Shown here in pieces: positions 1 through 8,806 of a DNA stretch of 64,000 nucleotides. Source of the DNA: PLanc-01 sp034678485 (GTDB taxonomy: Bacteria; Planctomycetota; Phycisphaerae; Sedimentisphaerales; Anaerobacaceae); NCBI GenBank assembly GCA_034678485.1, contig JAXDBU010000128.1:1-64000 (forward strand), given 5' to 3'. Made by a program: the position numbers and the translations under genes. The notes below the pieces were generated by a model. The model saw only the letters and a program-made list of their open reading frames with translations, made no database searches and was not told where the DNA came from. Within the stretch, counting starts at the first letter, position 1; each line of letters begins with the position of its first letter.

Positions 1-97
1 CAAGATCGCCGGTGTCTGCGATCTGCTCGTGGAACGCTCCGAGCAGTCGGTTCGTCAGGCCGGGCTGAAAATCCTCGACGCCTACGGCGTGAAGTAG
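1..97 (+). CDS. C-terminal end of an unidentified protein (partial)
   Basis: An open frame enters from the left edge in the phase beginning at base 2 and stops with TAG at 95-97, leaving 31 residues. The visible end is mixed hydrophobic and charged, finishing in ILDAYGVK, and carries no motif I can assign. The next gene on the same strand starts 49 bases later. The fragment is too short to name; it is listed because the frame is open to the edge and codon use matches its neighbours. Confidence 0.45.
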   Translation, partial: KIAGVCDLLVERSEQSVRQAGLKILDAYGVK

Positions 98-146
98 TCT
101 GACGGGCCGGGTTATCCAGCGCACCCGTGACGCCGCGAGAACGGAA

Positions 147-803
147 ATGGAACACACAGGCCGAGTGCGGAGTTATCAGGCGGCCGACCGTCAGGCGGTT
201 CGGGAGATTTCCTGCGATACGGCGGACATCGGCGATCCGGTGGACAGGTTGTTCTCCGACCGCCAGGCGGCTGCGGATGAGATCGTCGGCTACTACACCG
301 ATCACGAGCCAGGATCGCTGTGGGTGGCGGAGCTCGATGGCCAGGTCGTCGGATACCTGACGGGCTGTCTGGATACGCGACAAGCCCGGGCTGTGGCGAG
401 AAAGATCGCGATGAAGGCCCTGCTTGCTGCGATCGGACGAGGGGCTCTGTGCCGTACCCGGACGTGGCGTTTGCTGGCGGCCGGCGCTGGGACGGTTCTT
501 CTCGGGGGCGCGTCGCCGGCGCCCGACCTGGGCCGCTATCCGGCCCATTTCCACATCAATCTCCGGCGGGAGGCCCGGGGGATGGGGCTCGGACGAAGGC
601 TTGTGGAATCCTTCCGGCATCAGGTCGAGGATGCTCGTCTGGCCGGCATCCACGTCGTGACGCGAGGCGACAACGCCGCCGGGCGGCAGTTCTTCGAAGC
701 GATGGGGTTTCGCCTGCTCCACGAACGACCCTTGATCCTGCCGGCCGGCCGATGGTTCAGGCGGACCTCGACGGCTACGTATGGATGGAGCCGGCAGCAG
801 TGA
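147..803 (+). CDS. GNAT-family N-acetyltransferase
   Basis: This 218-residue protein looks like a cytoplasmic acetyl-CoA-dependent N-acetyltransferase of unknown substrate. The acetyl-CoA motif A is visible at about residues 143-155 (RREARGMGLGRRLVE), where backbone amides would hold the pyrophosphate. It is followed by the helix, the strand GIHVVTRGDN and motif B around AAGRQFFEAMGF. An earlier strand ending in GQVVGYLTG fits the usual beta4 strand. Roughly 40 residues between that strand and motif A (about 80-120) are longer than in minimal GNATs. The start is the ATG at 147; another frame overlaps but shows no family signal. The fold is assigned with confidence, the substrate is not. Confidence 0.8.
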   Translation: MEHTGRVRSYQAADRQAVREISCDTADIGDPVDRLFSDRQAAADEIVGYYTDHEPGSLWVAELDGQVVGYLTGCLDTRQARAVARKIAMKALLAAIGRGALCRTRTWRLLAAGAGTVLLGGASPAPDLGRYPAHFHINLRREARGMGLGRRLVESFRHQVEDARLAGIHVVTRGDNAAGRQFFEAMGFRLLHERPLILPAGRWFRRTSTATYGWSRQQ

Positions 804-1033
804 CGGGCGGACCCAAGAGGCTGTGAACGAAGACCGTGGGGTCTTCAACCGGCCGGCACGGGCGCCTCCGAACATCCTGGGATAGTGGTACGTAAATACC
901 TCCAACAGTCATCTCTCCGCGACAGATCGAATCCGCGGCTCCGTGTGGGGCACCCCTTGCGCGCTCGCGCCTGTCCGAGGGGAGATCGAAGGAGCATCGT
1001 TGCGAAGTGTAGTGTTGTTAAGGGAGGTACGTC

Positions 1034-2509
1034 ATGAATCGTCGTAGTATCACAACAGGGTCTTTCCTTCGGCGTGCGACAGCTCGTAGTCTGTTCTTCG
1101 TCGCCATTTTGTGGATAGCGGTCCCCGGTCTGGCGCAGAACCGGACGGATGCGGCAAGGGAGTTGTCGAAGGCGTTTTCTTCCGCGGCCAAGGCCGCCAT
1201 GCCCGCCGTGGTGTCCGTCAAGGTGGAGAAGACGATTCAGGTGAGTTCCATGTCGGACCAGGGATTTGGTTTCAACGATCCTTTCGGCCAGTTCGGCGAT
1301 GATTTTCTCAGGAGGTTCTTCGGCGATGAGTTCCCGCAGAGGCGGACCCCTCGAAAATACTCGCAAGAGGGCCAGGGCTCCGGCTTCATCATCAGCGAGG
1401 ACGGTTACATCCTGACCAACAATCACGTCGTCGGGGACGTCGACAAGATCACTGTGGAACTCCAGGATGGTCGCGTCTTCAACGACGCCAAGCTGATCGG
1501 GACCGATCCGGATTCCGAAGTGGCTCTGATCAAGATCGATGGGCACGGTTTCCCCGTGCTGCCCCTGGGCAACTCGGACGAAATCGAGATCGGCGACTGG
1601 GTCATTGCGATCGGGAATCCTTTTGGCCTGAGCGAGACCGTGACCGTCGGGGTCGTCAGTGCGGTGGGGCGCAGCAATGTGCGCATCGCGGCCTACGAGA
1701 ACTTCATTCAGACCGACGCCGCGATCAACCCGGGCAACTCGGGTGGCCCGTTGATCGACCTGGACGGCAGGGTCATCGGCATCAATACCGCCATCGTCAG
1801 CCGAAGCGGCGGCTACATGGGCATCGGCTTCGCGATTCCGATCAACATGGCCAAGGCCATTGAAGAGCAGTTGCGGGACAGCGGCAAGGTCAGCCGCGGA
1901 TACCTCGGACTCCTGGCGCAGGACGTGACCTCGGACATGGTCGAGCCGCTGGGTATGAAAGAAGCCAGGGGAGTGGTCGTATCCCAAGTCGTGAAGGGAT
2001 CTCCGGCCGAAAAGGGTGGACTGAGAGTTCAGGACGTGATCATCGAGATCAATGGCAAGAAAGTCGAATCGTACGTTGTGTTCCGCAACGAAGTCGCGGC
2101 CCTGAAGCCGGGGACGCGGGTTCGTCTTGCGGTCTTACGGGACGGCAAGTCCGAAGAACTCACGATTACACTCGTGGAGCGGCCTTCGAATCTCGCGATG
2201 AAGGAACAACCGACCCAGGAGTCGAAAGAAGCGCTGGGCATCGAAGTCCAGGATCTGACCAAGGCTCTGGGCGAGCAATTCGGGTATCAGTTGGGCGAAG
2301 GCGTGATCGTCACGTCGGTCGTGCCCGGTGGTCCTGCTGCCGAGGAAGGGATTCAGGCAGGGGATCTGATTGCCTCGGTGGACAGACAGAACGTTGCGTC
2401 CGTCGAGGAGTTCACAGCCGCAGTCAAGCAGGCGAAGAAGAACGGCAAGGTCCTGTTCCTGGTGAAACGAGGGGATATCTCGCAGTTCGTGGTTGTGAAG
2501 TTCGAATAG
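1034..2509 (+). CDS. degP: HtrA/DegP-type periplasmic serine protease with two PDZ domains
   Basis: This 491-residue protein has an N-terminal signal or anchor segment (about residues 17-34), a trypsin-like protease domain and two PDZ domains (about 275-370 and 400-490), the DegP/DegQ layout for envelope protein quality control. The catalytic histidine is H131 in TNNHVV and the nucleophile is S236 in NPGNSGGP. The usual catalytic aspartate of the (S/T)D(I/V)A motif is replaced by Glu162 (DPDSEVALIKI). The glycine-rich, Phe-rich loop at 77-97 matches the LA loop of the family. GGGAGG lies a few bases upstream of the ATG at 1034, which supports this start. It appears to be a single-gene unit, with ispH following after 270 bases. 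Confidence 0.93.
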   Translation: MNRRSITTGSFLRRATARSLFFVAILWIAVPGLAQNRTDAARELSKAFSSAAKAAMPAVVSVKVEKTIQVSSMSDQGFGFNDPFGQFGDDFLRRFFGDEFPQRRTPRKYSQEGQGSGFIISEDGYILTNNHVVGDVDKITVELQDGRVFNDAKLIGTDPDSEVALIKIDGHGFPVLPLGNSDEIEIGDWVIAIGNPFGLSETVTVGVVSAVGRSNVRIAAYENFIQTDAAINPGNSGGPLIDLDGRVIGINTAIVSRSGGYMGIGFAIPINMAKAIEEQLRDSGKVSRGYLGLLAQDVTSDMVEPLGMKEARGVVVSQVVKGSPAEKGGLRVQDVIIEINGKKVESYVVFRNEVAALKPGTRVRLAVLRDGKSEELTITLVERPSNLAMKEQPTQESKEALGIEVQDLTKALGEQFGYQLGEGVIVTSVVPGGPAAEEGIQAGDLIASVDRQNVASVEEFTAAVKQAKKNGKVLFLVKRGDISQFVVVKFE

Positions 2510-2779
2510 AGTGTTTGTGGCAAGGCCGTATTGTCCGGGTGTGCCGGGACGGCCGCGCCGATCAGTCCCACGTGCCGGCATGGGTGCAAGTACCCCGACG
2601 TCCAGTCCATTGCACCTGTGTCGGCACCTTTGTCTGCAGTTTGTCTGGATTCCCTTGTCCGTTTGCCCTAAAATCCCCCTTCAGTGTGGCGGTGGGATGG
2701 AGGTCTTGCCGGGTGTCGTTCTGCGGGCGCCGGTCGCAAGCCGCGACGACGCCCCGATTGGGAGTCTTGGGGGAGTTCT

Positions 2780-3631
2780 ATGAAGGTACTCGTCGCAGCG
2801 AAGTGCGGTTTTTGTCCGGGGGTTCGAAATGCCATCAGCACGGCCGAGCGGATCCTGGCTGAGGCCGGTCCTCAGGAGCGGGTCTATAGCCTCGGGCCGG
2901 TCATCCATAACGAGGATGTCGTGGAGCGCCTGGCGAGCGCCGGTTTGCAGACGGTCCAGTCGGCCGATGAGATCGAGTCCGGAACGGTGCTGATCCGCTC
3001 CCACGGGGTCGCACCCAGGGAGTTATACCGGCTCCGGGATAAACACCTGCACATCGTCGATGCCACCTGTGTCCTGGTCAAACGCGTGCAGGAGATCGCC
3101 AAGCAACTCGAAAAGGAGGGCTACGAGGTCGTTATTATCGGCGAGGAGAATCACCCCGAGGTGCAAGGGGTTATGGGGTGCGTCCAGCACGTCGTGGTCA
3201 TTGCCGACGAAGAGGACTTGGACAGGCTGCCCTCGGACAAGCGGCTTGGGATCGTCTGCCAAACGACCCAGAGCCCGGAACAGCTCGGTCGGATGCTCGG
3301 CGCCATCGGACGGGGCAGTTTCCGCGAGCTGAAGGTCATCAACACCCTCTGCAAGGAGGCGGTGAAACGCCAGGAATCCGCGATTGCCCTGTGCAAGGAG
3401 GTCGATATCATGTTCGTCCTGGGGGGCCTGCACAGCGCCAATACCCGTCGGCTCGCGGAGTTGTGCAAAAATCACAATAATGCCACGTTTCACTTGCAGA
3501 ACTGGGATGAACTTGATAAGAATGTAGTGTTTGGCAAAGAGGTGGCCGGCGTGACGGCGGGCGCCTCGACGCCGAACTGGGTGATTGACGAATTTGTCAA
3601 GCACCTGGAGAGCTTCGACGAAGAACGGTAG
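2780..3631 (+). CDS. ispH: 4-hydroxy-3-methylbut-2-enyl diphosphate reductase
   Basis: This is the last enzyme of the MEP isoprenoid pathway, converting HMBPP to IPP and DMAPP with a [4Fe-4S] cluster. From the ATG at 2780 it has 283 residues. All three cluster cysteines are present: C12 (CGFCPGVRNAI), C97 (VDATCVLV) and C191 (INTLCKEAVKRQ). Substrate-binding residues H43, H75 (RSHGV) and E127 (HPEV) are also visible. An upstream in-frame extension to 2684 exists, but the protein family begins at MKVLVAAK and GGGGGAG lies just before 2780, so I chose that start. ispG lies about 4 kb downstream on the other strand. Confidence 0.95.
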   Translation: MKVLVAAKCGFCPGVRNAISTAERILAEAGPQERVYSLGPVIHNEDVVERLASAGLQTVQSADEIESGTVLIRSHGVAPRELYRLRDKHLHIVDATCVLVKRVQEIAKQLEKEGYEVVIIGEENHPEVQGVMGCVQHVVVIADEEDLDRLPSDKRLGIVCQTTQSPEQLGRMLGAIGRGSFRELKVINTLCKEAVKRQESAIALCKEVDIMFVLGGLHSANTRRLAELCKNHNNATFHLQNWDELDKNVVFGKEVAGVTAGASTPNWVIDEFVKHLESFDEER

Positions 3632-3775
3632 AATACTCGTTCCCGCTGCGTGGGCGGGTTCGTGAAGGCGTCTGACTAACTTTTTGGGTTACTGCAACAC
3701 GCTGTGAGAGCCTGCCGGTGTGTATGTGGGGCATCGGTCGGCGAGATCAACAACTCCACAGGGGAATGACAACGT

Positions 3776-5620
3776 ATGGTAGATCGTAACTTAATCAACA
3801 GACTGGGTTTGTCCGACGAGAAGCTGGAACAGCAGATTCAGGAGATGTTCGGGGACGGCGAGAACCAATACCTCGAACAAGTCCTCCAGCGGAAAGTGGA
3901 TTCTCGTCTGCCGGGCACCATCCTCAAGGGCACGATCGTTTCGCAGATCGGCAACGACGTGATCGTCGAGGTGGGCCTCAAGAGCGAGGGGGTGGTCGAT
4001 GCGGGGGAATTCGATACTCCTGACGAGGCGGCGCCGGGCACGGAGATCGAGGTCCTCCTCGAGGACACCGACTCCGAAAGTGGACTGATCCTGCTGAGCA
4101 AGCGCAAAGCGGACATGATCCGAGGCTGGGAGTACATCATCAACACGAAGAAGGAAGGCGACGTCGTCAAGGGCCGGGTCATCCGACGGATCAAGGGCGG
4201 CCTGCTCGTCGATATCGGCGTTCCCGTCTTCCTGCCCGCTTCGCAAGTCGATATTCGCAAGCCCGGCGACATCAGCCGGTTCATCGGCAAAGAGGTCGAG
4301 TGCAAGGTCCTCAAGATCGACGTGGAAAACCGCAACATCGTGGTCTCCCGCCGCAAGCTCATCGAGGAAGAGCGCAAGGCCAGCAAAGACAAGATCCTCA
4401 ACGAGATCGAGGTTGGACAGCTCCGCAAGGGCGTCGTCAAGAACATCGCGGACTTCGGCGTGTTCGTCGATCTCGGTGGCTTGGACGGCCTGCTGCACAT
4501 CTCGGACCTGAGCTGGGGCCGGATCTCCCACCCGTCGGAAGTGGTCAACATCGACCAGGAGATCGAGTGCGTCGTCATCGGTGTGGACAAGGAGAACGAG
4601 AAGATCTCCCTGGGTCTCAAGCAGAAGCAGCCGAGCCCGTGGGAGAACGTCGAGAGCAAGTACCCGGTCGGCTCTCGCGTCGGCGGCAAGGTCGTCAACG
4701 TGATGAACTACGGCGTGTTCGTCCGCCTGGAAGACGGGATCGAAGGCCTCGTCCATATCAGCGAGATGAGCTGGACCCGCCGGCTCTCGCACCCGAGCGA
4801 GATGGTCAACCTCGACGACGAAATCGAGGTGGTCGTGCTCAACGTCAACAAGGAGAAGCAGGAGATCTCCCTGGGCATGAAGCAGACGGAGCCGAATCCG
4901 TGGGAACTGGCGGCCCGCAAGTATCCGCCGGGGACCATCGTGACCGCCAACGTCCGCAGCATGACCAATTTCGGCGCGTTCGTCGAGATCGAGCCGGGCA
5001 TCGACGGCATGATCCACATCTCCGACCTGAGCTGGACCCGCAAGTACGGCCATCCGAGCGAAGCGCTGCAAAAGGGTCAGGAGGTCAAGTGCGTCGTCCT
5101 CGAGGTCAACGAGGAGAAGCAGCGGATTTCGCTGGGCATGAAGCAGATGAGCGAGGATCCCTGGATTCACGCGATTCCCGAGAAGTACATCCCGGGCCAG
5201 ATCATCAAGGGTAAGATCGCCAAGCTCACCAATTTCGGCGCATTCGTCGAGCTGGAGTCTGAGCTGGAGGGTCTGCTGCACATCTCCGAGCTGGCGGATC
5301 ACAAGATCGACAAGCCGCAGGATGTCGTCAAGCCGGGCGACGAGGTCGAAGTGAAGATCCTCAAGGTCGATCCCGAGGCGCGCAAGATCGGCTTGAGTCT
5401 GCGCAGGGTGCAATGGGCGGCTGCACCGGCAGACGATCACGGTGCATCGGCAGCCCCTCCGAAGAAAGCGTCGAAGCAGCCGGTCCGACCTGTCGCGACC
5501 GGTGACGCCGGCGGAGATACCCTCCGTATCAAGGACGCGCTGGAAAGACGTGCTCAGGCGAGGGCAGCCAGTGGCGAGTCCGGGGGCGAGCCTGCTCCCG
5601 AACCCCCGGCGCAAGGGTAG
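3776..5620 (+). CDS. rpsA: 30S ribosomal protein S1
   Basis: This 614-residue protein has six consecutive S1 OB-fold repeats at roughly residues 45-115, 130-195, 213-282, 298-369, 385-454 and 471-540. The last four carry the diagnostic pattern F(G/V)xFVxL...GL(L/V)HISxLSW. In the cell it binds mRNA on the small subunit and helps initiation, particularly on transcripts with weak Shine-Dalgarno sequences. The C-terminal 70 residues are alanine-, proline- and glycine-rich and probably disordered, a common S1 tail. GGGGAA is placed correctly before the ATG at 3776. A terminator-like hairpin follows at 5698-5723. Six domains match typical proteobacterial S1; many Gram-positive homologues have four. 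Confidence 0.95.
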   Translation: MVDRNLINRLGLSDEKLEQQIQEMFGDGENQYLEQVLQRKVDSRLPGTILKGTIVSQIGNDVIVEVGLKSEGVVDAGEFDTPDEAAPGTEIEVLLEDTDSESGLILLSKRKADMIRGWEYIINTKKEGDVVKGRVIRRIKGGLLVDIGVPVFLPASQVDIRKPGDISRFIGKEVECKVLKIDVENRNIVVSRRKLIEEERKASKDKILNEIEVGQLRKGVVKNIADFGVFVDLGGLDGLLHISDLSWGRISHPSEVVNIDQEIECVVIGVDKENEKISLGLKQKQPSPWENVESKYPVGSRVGGKVVNVMNYGVFVRLEDGIEGLVHISEMSWTRRLSHPSEMVNLDDEIEVVVLNVNKEKQEISLGMKQTEPNPWELAARKYPPGTIVTANVRSMTNFGAFVEIEPGIDGMIHISDLSWTRKYGHPSEALQKGQEVKCVVLEVNEEKQRISLGMKQMSEDPWIHAIPEKYIPGQIIKGKIAKLTNFGAFVELESELEGLLHISELADHKIDKPQDVVKPGDEVEVKILKVDPEARKIGLSLRRVQWAAAPADDHGASAAPPKKASKQPVRPVATGDAGGDTLRIKDALERRAQARAASGESGGEPAPEPPAQG

Positions 5621-5697
5621 CTCGGAACGAGCGACCAGATGGAATCTGCGTCCGGCGGCGTCTCGCACCGTCCGGACGTGATGGTAGAGCGGCACGC

Positions 5698-5723
5698 GGG
5701 CCTTCCCGGATTCGGGAAGGCCC
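5698..5723 (+). terminator. Hairpin downstream of rpsA
   Basis: A perfect 10-bp stem (GGGCCTTCCC paired with GGGAAGGCCC) closes a 6-base loop and is followed by GTTTCAT. It sits 78 bases after the rpsA stop and just before the promoter of the next gene, which fits an intrinsic terminator. The T-tract is short, so termination may be partial. Confidence 0.6.
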
Positions 5724-5737
5724 GTTTCATGTGGTCA

Positions 5738-5766
5738 TTGCCAAATGGATCGATGACCGCTATAAT
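5738..5766 (+). promoter_or_regulatory. Sigma70-type promoter of the PIN-TRAM gene
   Basis: TTGCCA at 5738-5743 and a perfect TATAAT at 5761-5766 are separated by 17 bases. Transcription would begin near 5773, leaving a leader of about 57 bases before the AAGGAG-preceded ATG at 5830. It lies immediately after the rpsA hairpin. Confidence 0.6.
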
Positions 5767-5829
5767 GGAAAGATTGCCTGCCAATCACACAGAGAGGCCT
5801 GTCAAAGTCATACATAAGGAGTCACAGCG

Positions 5830-6960
5830 ATGCTGCTTTGGCTGTTCAGGGGGATCTTCATCATCATCGTGATCTCGGTGCTGATGGTCAGCGCCGCCTC
5901 CAAGGTCCTCACCGATGGAGCCAACTCGGATAGTTGGTGGGCGGTCGTGATCAGCGGACTCGGGCTGACCGTGTTCTTCCTGTTGCTCGACATCCTGACG
6001 CCGAAGCGCAAGCTCACCGCGTTGGCAGGGGTGTTTTTCGGACTGCTGGTCGGCATGCTGATTACCGCTGTGTTGGCTCAGGCTGTGGATATGATCGGCG
6101 AGACGTATAAAATCGCCCTGGAGCCGCAGGCCACTCGCGCGATCAAATGGATGCTCGGCATCTGTGTCTGCTACTTCACAATCAGCATCGTGATGCGGAC
6201 GAAGGACGATTTCCGCTTCGTCGTGCCCTACGTGGAGTTCGCCAAGCAGACGAAGGGATCCCGGCCGCTGGTCCTGGACACCTCGGCAATCGTCGATGGT
6301 CGGATCGCAGACCTGTGCGAGAGCCGGTTGTTCGACGCGCCGGTGGTAGTGCCGCGCTTCGTTCTCAACGAGCTGCAGCTCATCGCGGATTCAGCGGACA
6401 AGCTTAAACGCAACCGCGGGCGTCGCGGGCTGGACGTGCTCAAGAAGATGCAGGCCAGTCCCGTCATCGATGTGGAGATCGACGAAACCTCCGCAGCGGA
6501 GGTCGAGGAGGCCAAGGGGGTCGATCAGAAGCTGATGCTTTTCGCGAAGATCTACAACGGCCGTCTGGCCACCACCGACTACAACCTCACGAAGGTGGCT
6601 CAGGTCCGCGGGGTCGATGTCATCAATATCAATGATCTGGCGAATTCGCTCAAGGTCGTGGCCCTGCCCGGTGAGACGATGCGAGTTCGCATCGTCAAGC
6701 CCGGCGAGGAGGCGGACCAGGGCATCGGCTACCTCGACGACGGGACCATGATCGTGGTGGAGGGGGCGCGCAGCAAGATCGGCCGGGACATCATCTTGAG
6801 CGTGACCAGTTCCTTGCAGACCTCCGCAGGCAAGATGATCTTCGGCAAGTTCGAGTCGTTCGTCTCGCAAAACGCCGGCGGCGATGTCCAGGGTGAAGGC
6901 GGACGTCGTCCCTTCCGACGGTCGTCCAACCCAAGCCCCTCTACGACGCAGCCGAGCTGA
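5830..6960 (+). CDS. Membrane-anchored PIN-TRAM domain protein (YacL-like)
   Basis: This 376-residue protein has four predicted membrane helices (about 3-22, 37-55, 64-86 and 105-123). A PIN nuclease-like domain follows from about residue 148 (LDTSAIVDGRIADL, then NELQ, then ATTDYNL, giving the acidic metal-binding positions). A C-terminal TRAM domain occupies about 285-345 (RIVKPGEEADQGIGYLDDG). This is the YacL/PilT N-terminal architecture found in many bacteria and assumed to act on RNA at the membrane, although its substrate is not established. AAGGAG precedes the ATG. The stop lies 14 bases from the end of the convergent gene at 6975. Confidence 0.88.
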   Translation: MLLWLFRGIFIIIVISVLMVSAASKVLTDGANSDSWWAVVISGLGLTVFFLLLDILTPKRKLTALAGVFFGLLVGMLITAVLAQAVDMIGETYKIALEPQATRAIKWMLGICVCYFTISIVMRTKDDFRFVVPYVEFAKQTKGSRPLVLDTSAIVDGRIADLCESRLFDAPVVVPRFVLNELQLIADSADKLKRNRGRRGLDVLKKMQASPVIDVEIDETSAAEVEEAKGVDQKLMLFAKIYNGRLATTDYNLTKVAQVRGVDVININDLANSLKVVALPGETMRVRIVKPGEEADQGIGYLDDGTMIVVEGARSKIGRDIILSVTSSLQTSAGKMIFGKFESFVSQNAGGDVQGEGGRRPFRRSSNPSPSTTQPS

Positions 6961-6961
6961 G

Positions 6962-6997
6962 CGGTCTATTGGTCTTATAAGTCCCATAGGTCCTGTT
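6962..6997. repeat. Four copies of a 9-bp repeat related to GGTCCYATN
   Basis: Units CGGTCTATT, GGTCTTATA, AGTCCCATA and GGTCCTGTT lie end to end directly after the PIN-TRAM stop codon. A cleaner copy of the same tandem element lies at 19963-19998. The array overlaps the last codons and stop of the minus-strand gene at 6975-7661. Confidence 0.6.
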
Positions 6998-7661
6998 TGG
7001 TTTTCCTGAACAGAGCTCGGACACACGTGCCGGCGCCGAGCGCAAAGCCCAGCGCGAACAGCCACAGAGGGAAGTACTGCGCATAGTCCGGCTGCGTGAT
7101 GTGTCTGCCCCCAAGGCAGAACGACACGATCACGAGGATTGTGGAAGCGAGCCATCCGAGCCAGTCGCAGCGAGTGACGATCACAGGTCGTCCGTGGGCA
7201 CACCCGTGCAGGATTGCCACGGCGAATGCGAACATCAGCGCCGACACGAGCACCGGGTACAGGACCGCCGAGGCCCAGACCACAGGGATCAGGAACAGCA
7301 CGTCCCAGTCCATGATCGAGCCCGGCCAATCCAGCAGGACCTTGAGCCAGACGTAGTAGAACACGTCCCACACGGCGAAGATGACCAGGAAGTACGCGGC
7401 GCGTTCCTGCAGGAGATGCCCGAAGAGCCATGACGCGGTCAGGATCAGCACGAGCGTAGCGGCCTCCCGTCCGACCTCGGTCGGAAACAGCCATCTTGCC
7501 CCGGCCGTGATACCGAACATCTCCAGAGGGAACGTGAATCCGTTCGGATGGAAGATCGCCCGCAAGTACACCACCACAGCCGATTCGATGTAGGCAAACG
7601 CGATGCCGAAGACGACGGCGATTGCGAGTCTCCCCAGCATGTTCCTGGTCTGCGTCGTCAT
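6975..7661 (-). CDS. Unknown multi-pass inner-membrane protein
   Basis: I do not recognise this family. From the ATG at 7661 the product has 228 residues with six to seven hydrophobic segments: near the N-terminus after MTTQTRNML, one rich in Trp and Tyr (AVWDVFYYVWLKVLLDWPG), and two near the end before the basic tail RALFRKTKQDLWDL. GAGGGAGG precedes this start, so I reject a longer in-frame extension that would overlap ispG. It lies 28 bases downstream of ispG on the same strand and is probably cotranscribed. Its last six residues (QDLWDL) and stop are encoded by the 9-bp repeat at 6962-6997, suggesting the original C-terminus was replaced. Confidence 0.7.
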   Translation of the reverse strand: MTTQTRNMLGRLAIAVVFGIAFAYIESAVVVYLRAIFHPNGFTFPLEMFGITAGARWLFPTEVGREAATLVLILTASWLFGHLLQERAAYFLVIFAVWDVFYYVWLKVLLDWPGSIMDWDVLFLIPVVWASAVLYPVLVSALMFAFAVAILHGCAHGRPVIVTRCDWLGWLASTILVIVSFCLGGRHITQPDYAQYFPLWLFALGFALGAGTCVRALFRKTKQDLWDL

Positions 7662-7689
7662 GTGGTCGAGCCTCCCTCTGCTTGTCTCG

Positions 7690-8754
7690 CTACAGCGCCG
7701 CCAGTGCCTCCAGGAGTCTGGGGACGATTTCAGACTCGGGCACGACGGTCGTCCTCTGGCCGTTGCGGTAGAAATAGGCCTTGTCCTTGGCGGCGCAGAT
7801 GGCGAAGTCGGCATCCGCTGCTTCGCCCGGCCCGTTGACCACACAGCCCATCACTGCGATGCGAAGGGGCTTGTCCAGCGGACGTACGGCCTGTTCCACC
7901 CGGCGAGCCAGTTCGATCACATCGATTTCCGTGCGGCCGCATGTGGGACAGACGATCAGCTCCGGCCCTCGGCGCTCGCGGAGGCCCAATGAAACGAGGA
8001 TTTCCCTGGCCATCCCGGTCTCGATCACCGGATCGCCTGCGGCACTGACGCGAATGGTGTCGCCGATCCCCTCGGCCAGAAGCGTGCCCAGCGCGATGGC
8101 GGACGGAATTCTCGCGTGCTCGGGCAGGCCGGCATGGGTCAGGCCCAGGTGGAGAGGATGCCGGAACGCCGTCGCGATCCGGCGGTTGACCTCGATGGTT
8201 CGCAGCGTGTCGCTGGTCTTGGCGCTGAGCACCAGCCGGTCGAACCCGCGATCCTCGAAGAACCGCACGTATTGCGTCATCTCCGCCAGCATGAGATCCA
8301 CTCGTTCTTCGAAGGGGATTGGTTCCTGGGTCAGGTCTCGAATGCTGGCCTCGTTGACGCCGACACGAATCGCGACGCTGTGCGCCTTGGCGGCGTCGAT
8401 GATGCGATGGATATCCTCATGGTCCTTGATGTTGCCGGGGTTCAGGCGGATCTTCGCTGCGCCGGCTTCGATGGCCTCGATGGCTCGCGCGCAACTGAAG
8501 TGAATGTCCGCGACCAGGGGAATACGGACCTGCCGAACGATCTGAGCGAAGGCCTCTGTGTCGGCCCGTCGGGGGACCGCGATGCGAACGATCTCGCAGC
8601 CTGCTCGGGCCAACTCTTCGACCTGTCCGACGCAACGGTCGACATCCGTCGTGGGGACTTTCGTCATCGACTGGATCACCACGGGGACACTGGAACCGAG
8701 CGGCACGGATCCGACGTACACGGTTGTCGTTACTCTTCTTGAGATCACGGGCAA
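7690..8754 (-). CDS. ispG: (E)-4-hydroxy-3-methylbut-2-enyl-diphosphate synthase
   Basis: This 354-residue enzyme makes HMBPP from MEcPP, the penultimate MEP-pathway step, using a [4Fe-4S] cluster. The N-terminal TIM barrel is visible (SMTKVPTTDVDRCVGQVEEL, then IHF, then KIRLNPGNIKD). The cluster motif lies in the C-terminal domain: CPTCGR, followed by MGCVVNGPGEAADAD, giving three cysteine ligands and the glutamate. It is the short two-domain bacterial form without the extra domain seen in plants and Chlamydiae. The small membrane protein gene follows after 28 bases. Together with ispH the window holds both Fe-S enzymes of this pathway. Confidence 0.95.
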   Translation of the reverse strand: MPVISRRVTTTVYVGSVPLGSSVPVVIQSMTKVPTTDVDRCVGQVEELARAGCEIVRIAVPRRADTEAFAQIVRQVRIPLVADIHFSCARAIEAIEAGAAKIRLNPGNIKDHEDIHRIIDAAKAHSVAIRVGVNEASIRDLTQEPIPFEERVDLMLAEMTQYVRFFEDRGFDRLVLSAKTSDTLRTIEVNRRIATAFRHPLHLGLTHAGLPEHARIPSAIALGTLLAEGIGDTIRVSAAGDPVIETGMAREILVSLGLRERRGPELIVCPTCGRTEIDVIELARRVEQAVRPLDKPLRIAVMGCVVNGPGEAADADFAICAAKDKAYFYRNGQRTTVVPESEIVPRLLEALAAL

Positions 8755-8806
8755 ATTGTAGCTTGTCCCGCCGCCGACGGCAAACTAAAATGCTCCCCTG
8801 CTGTGG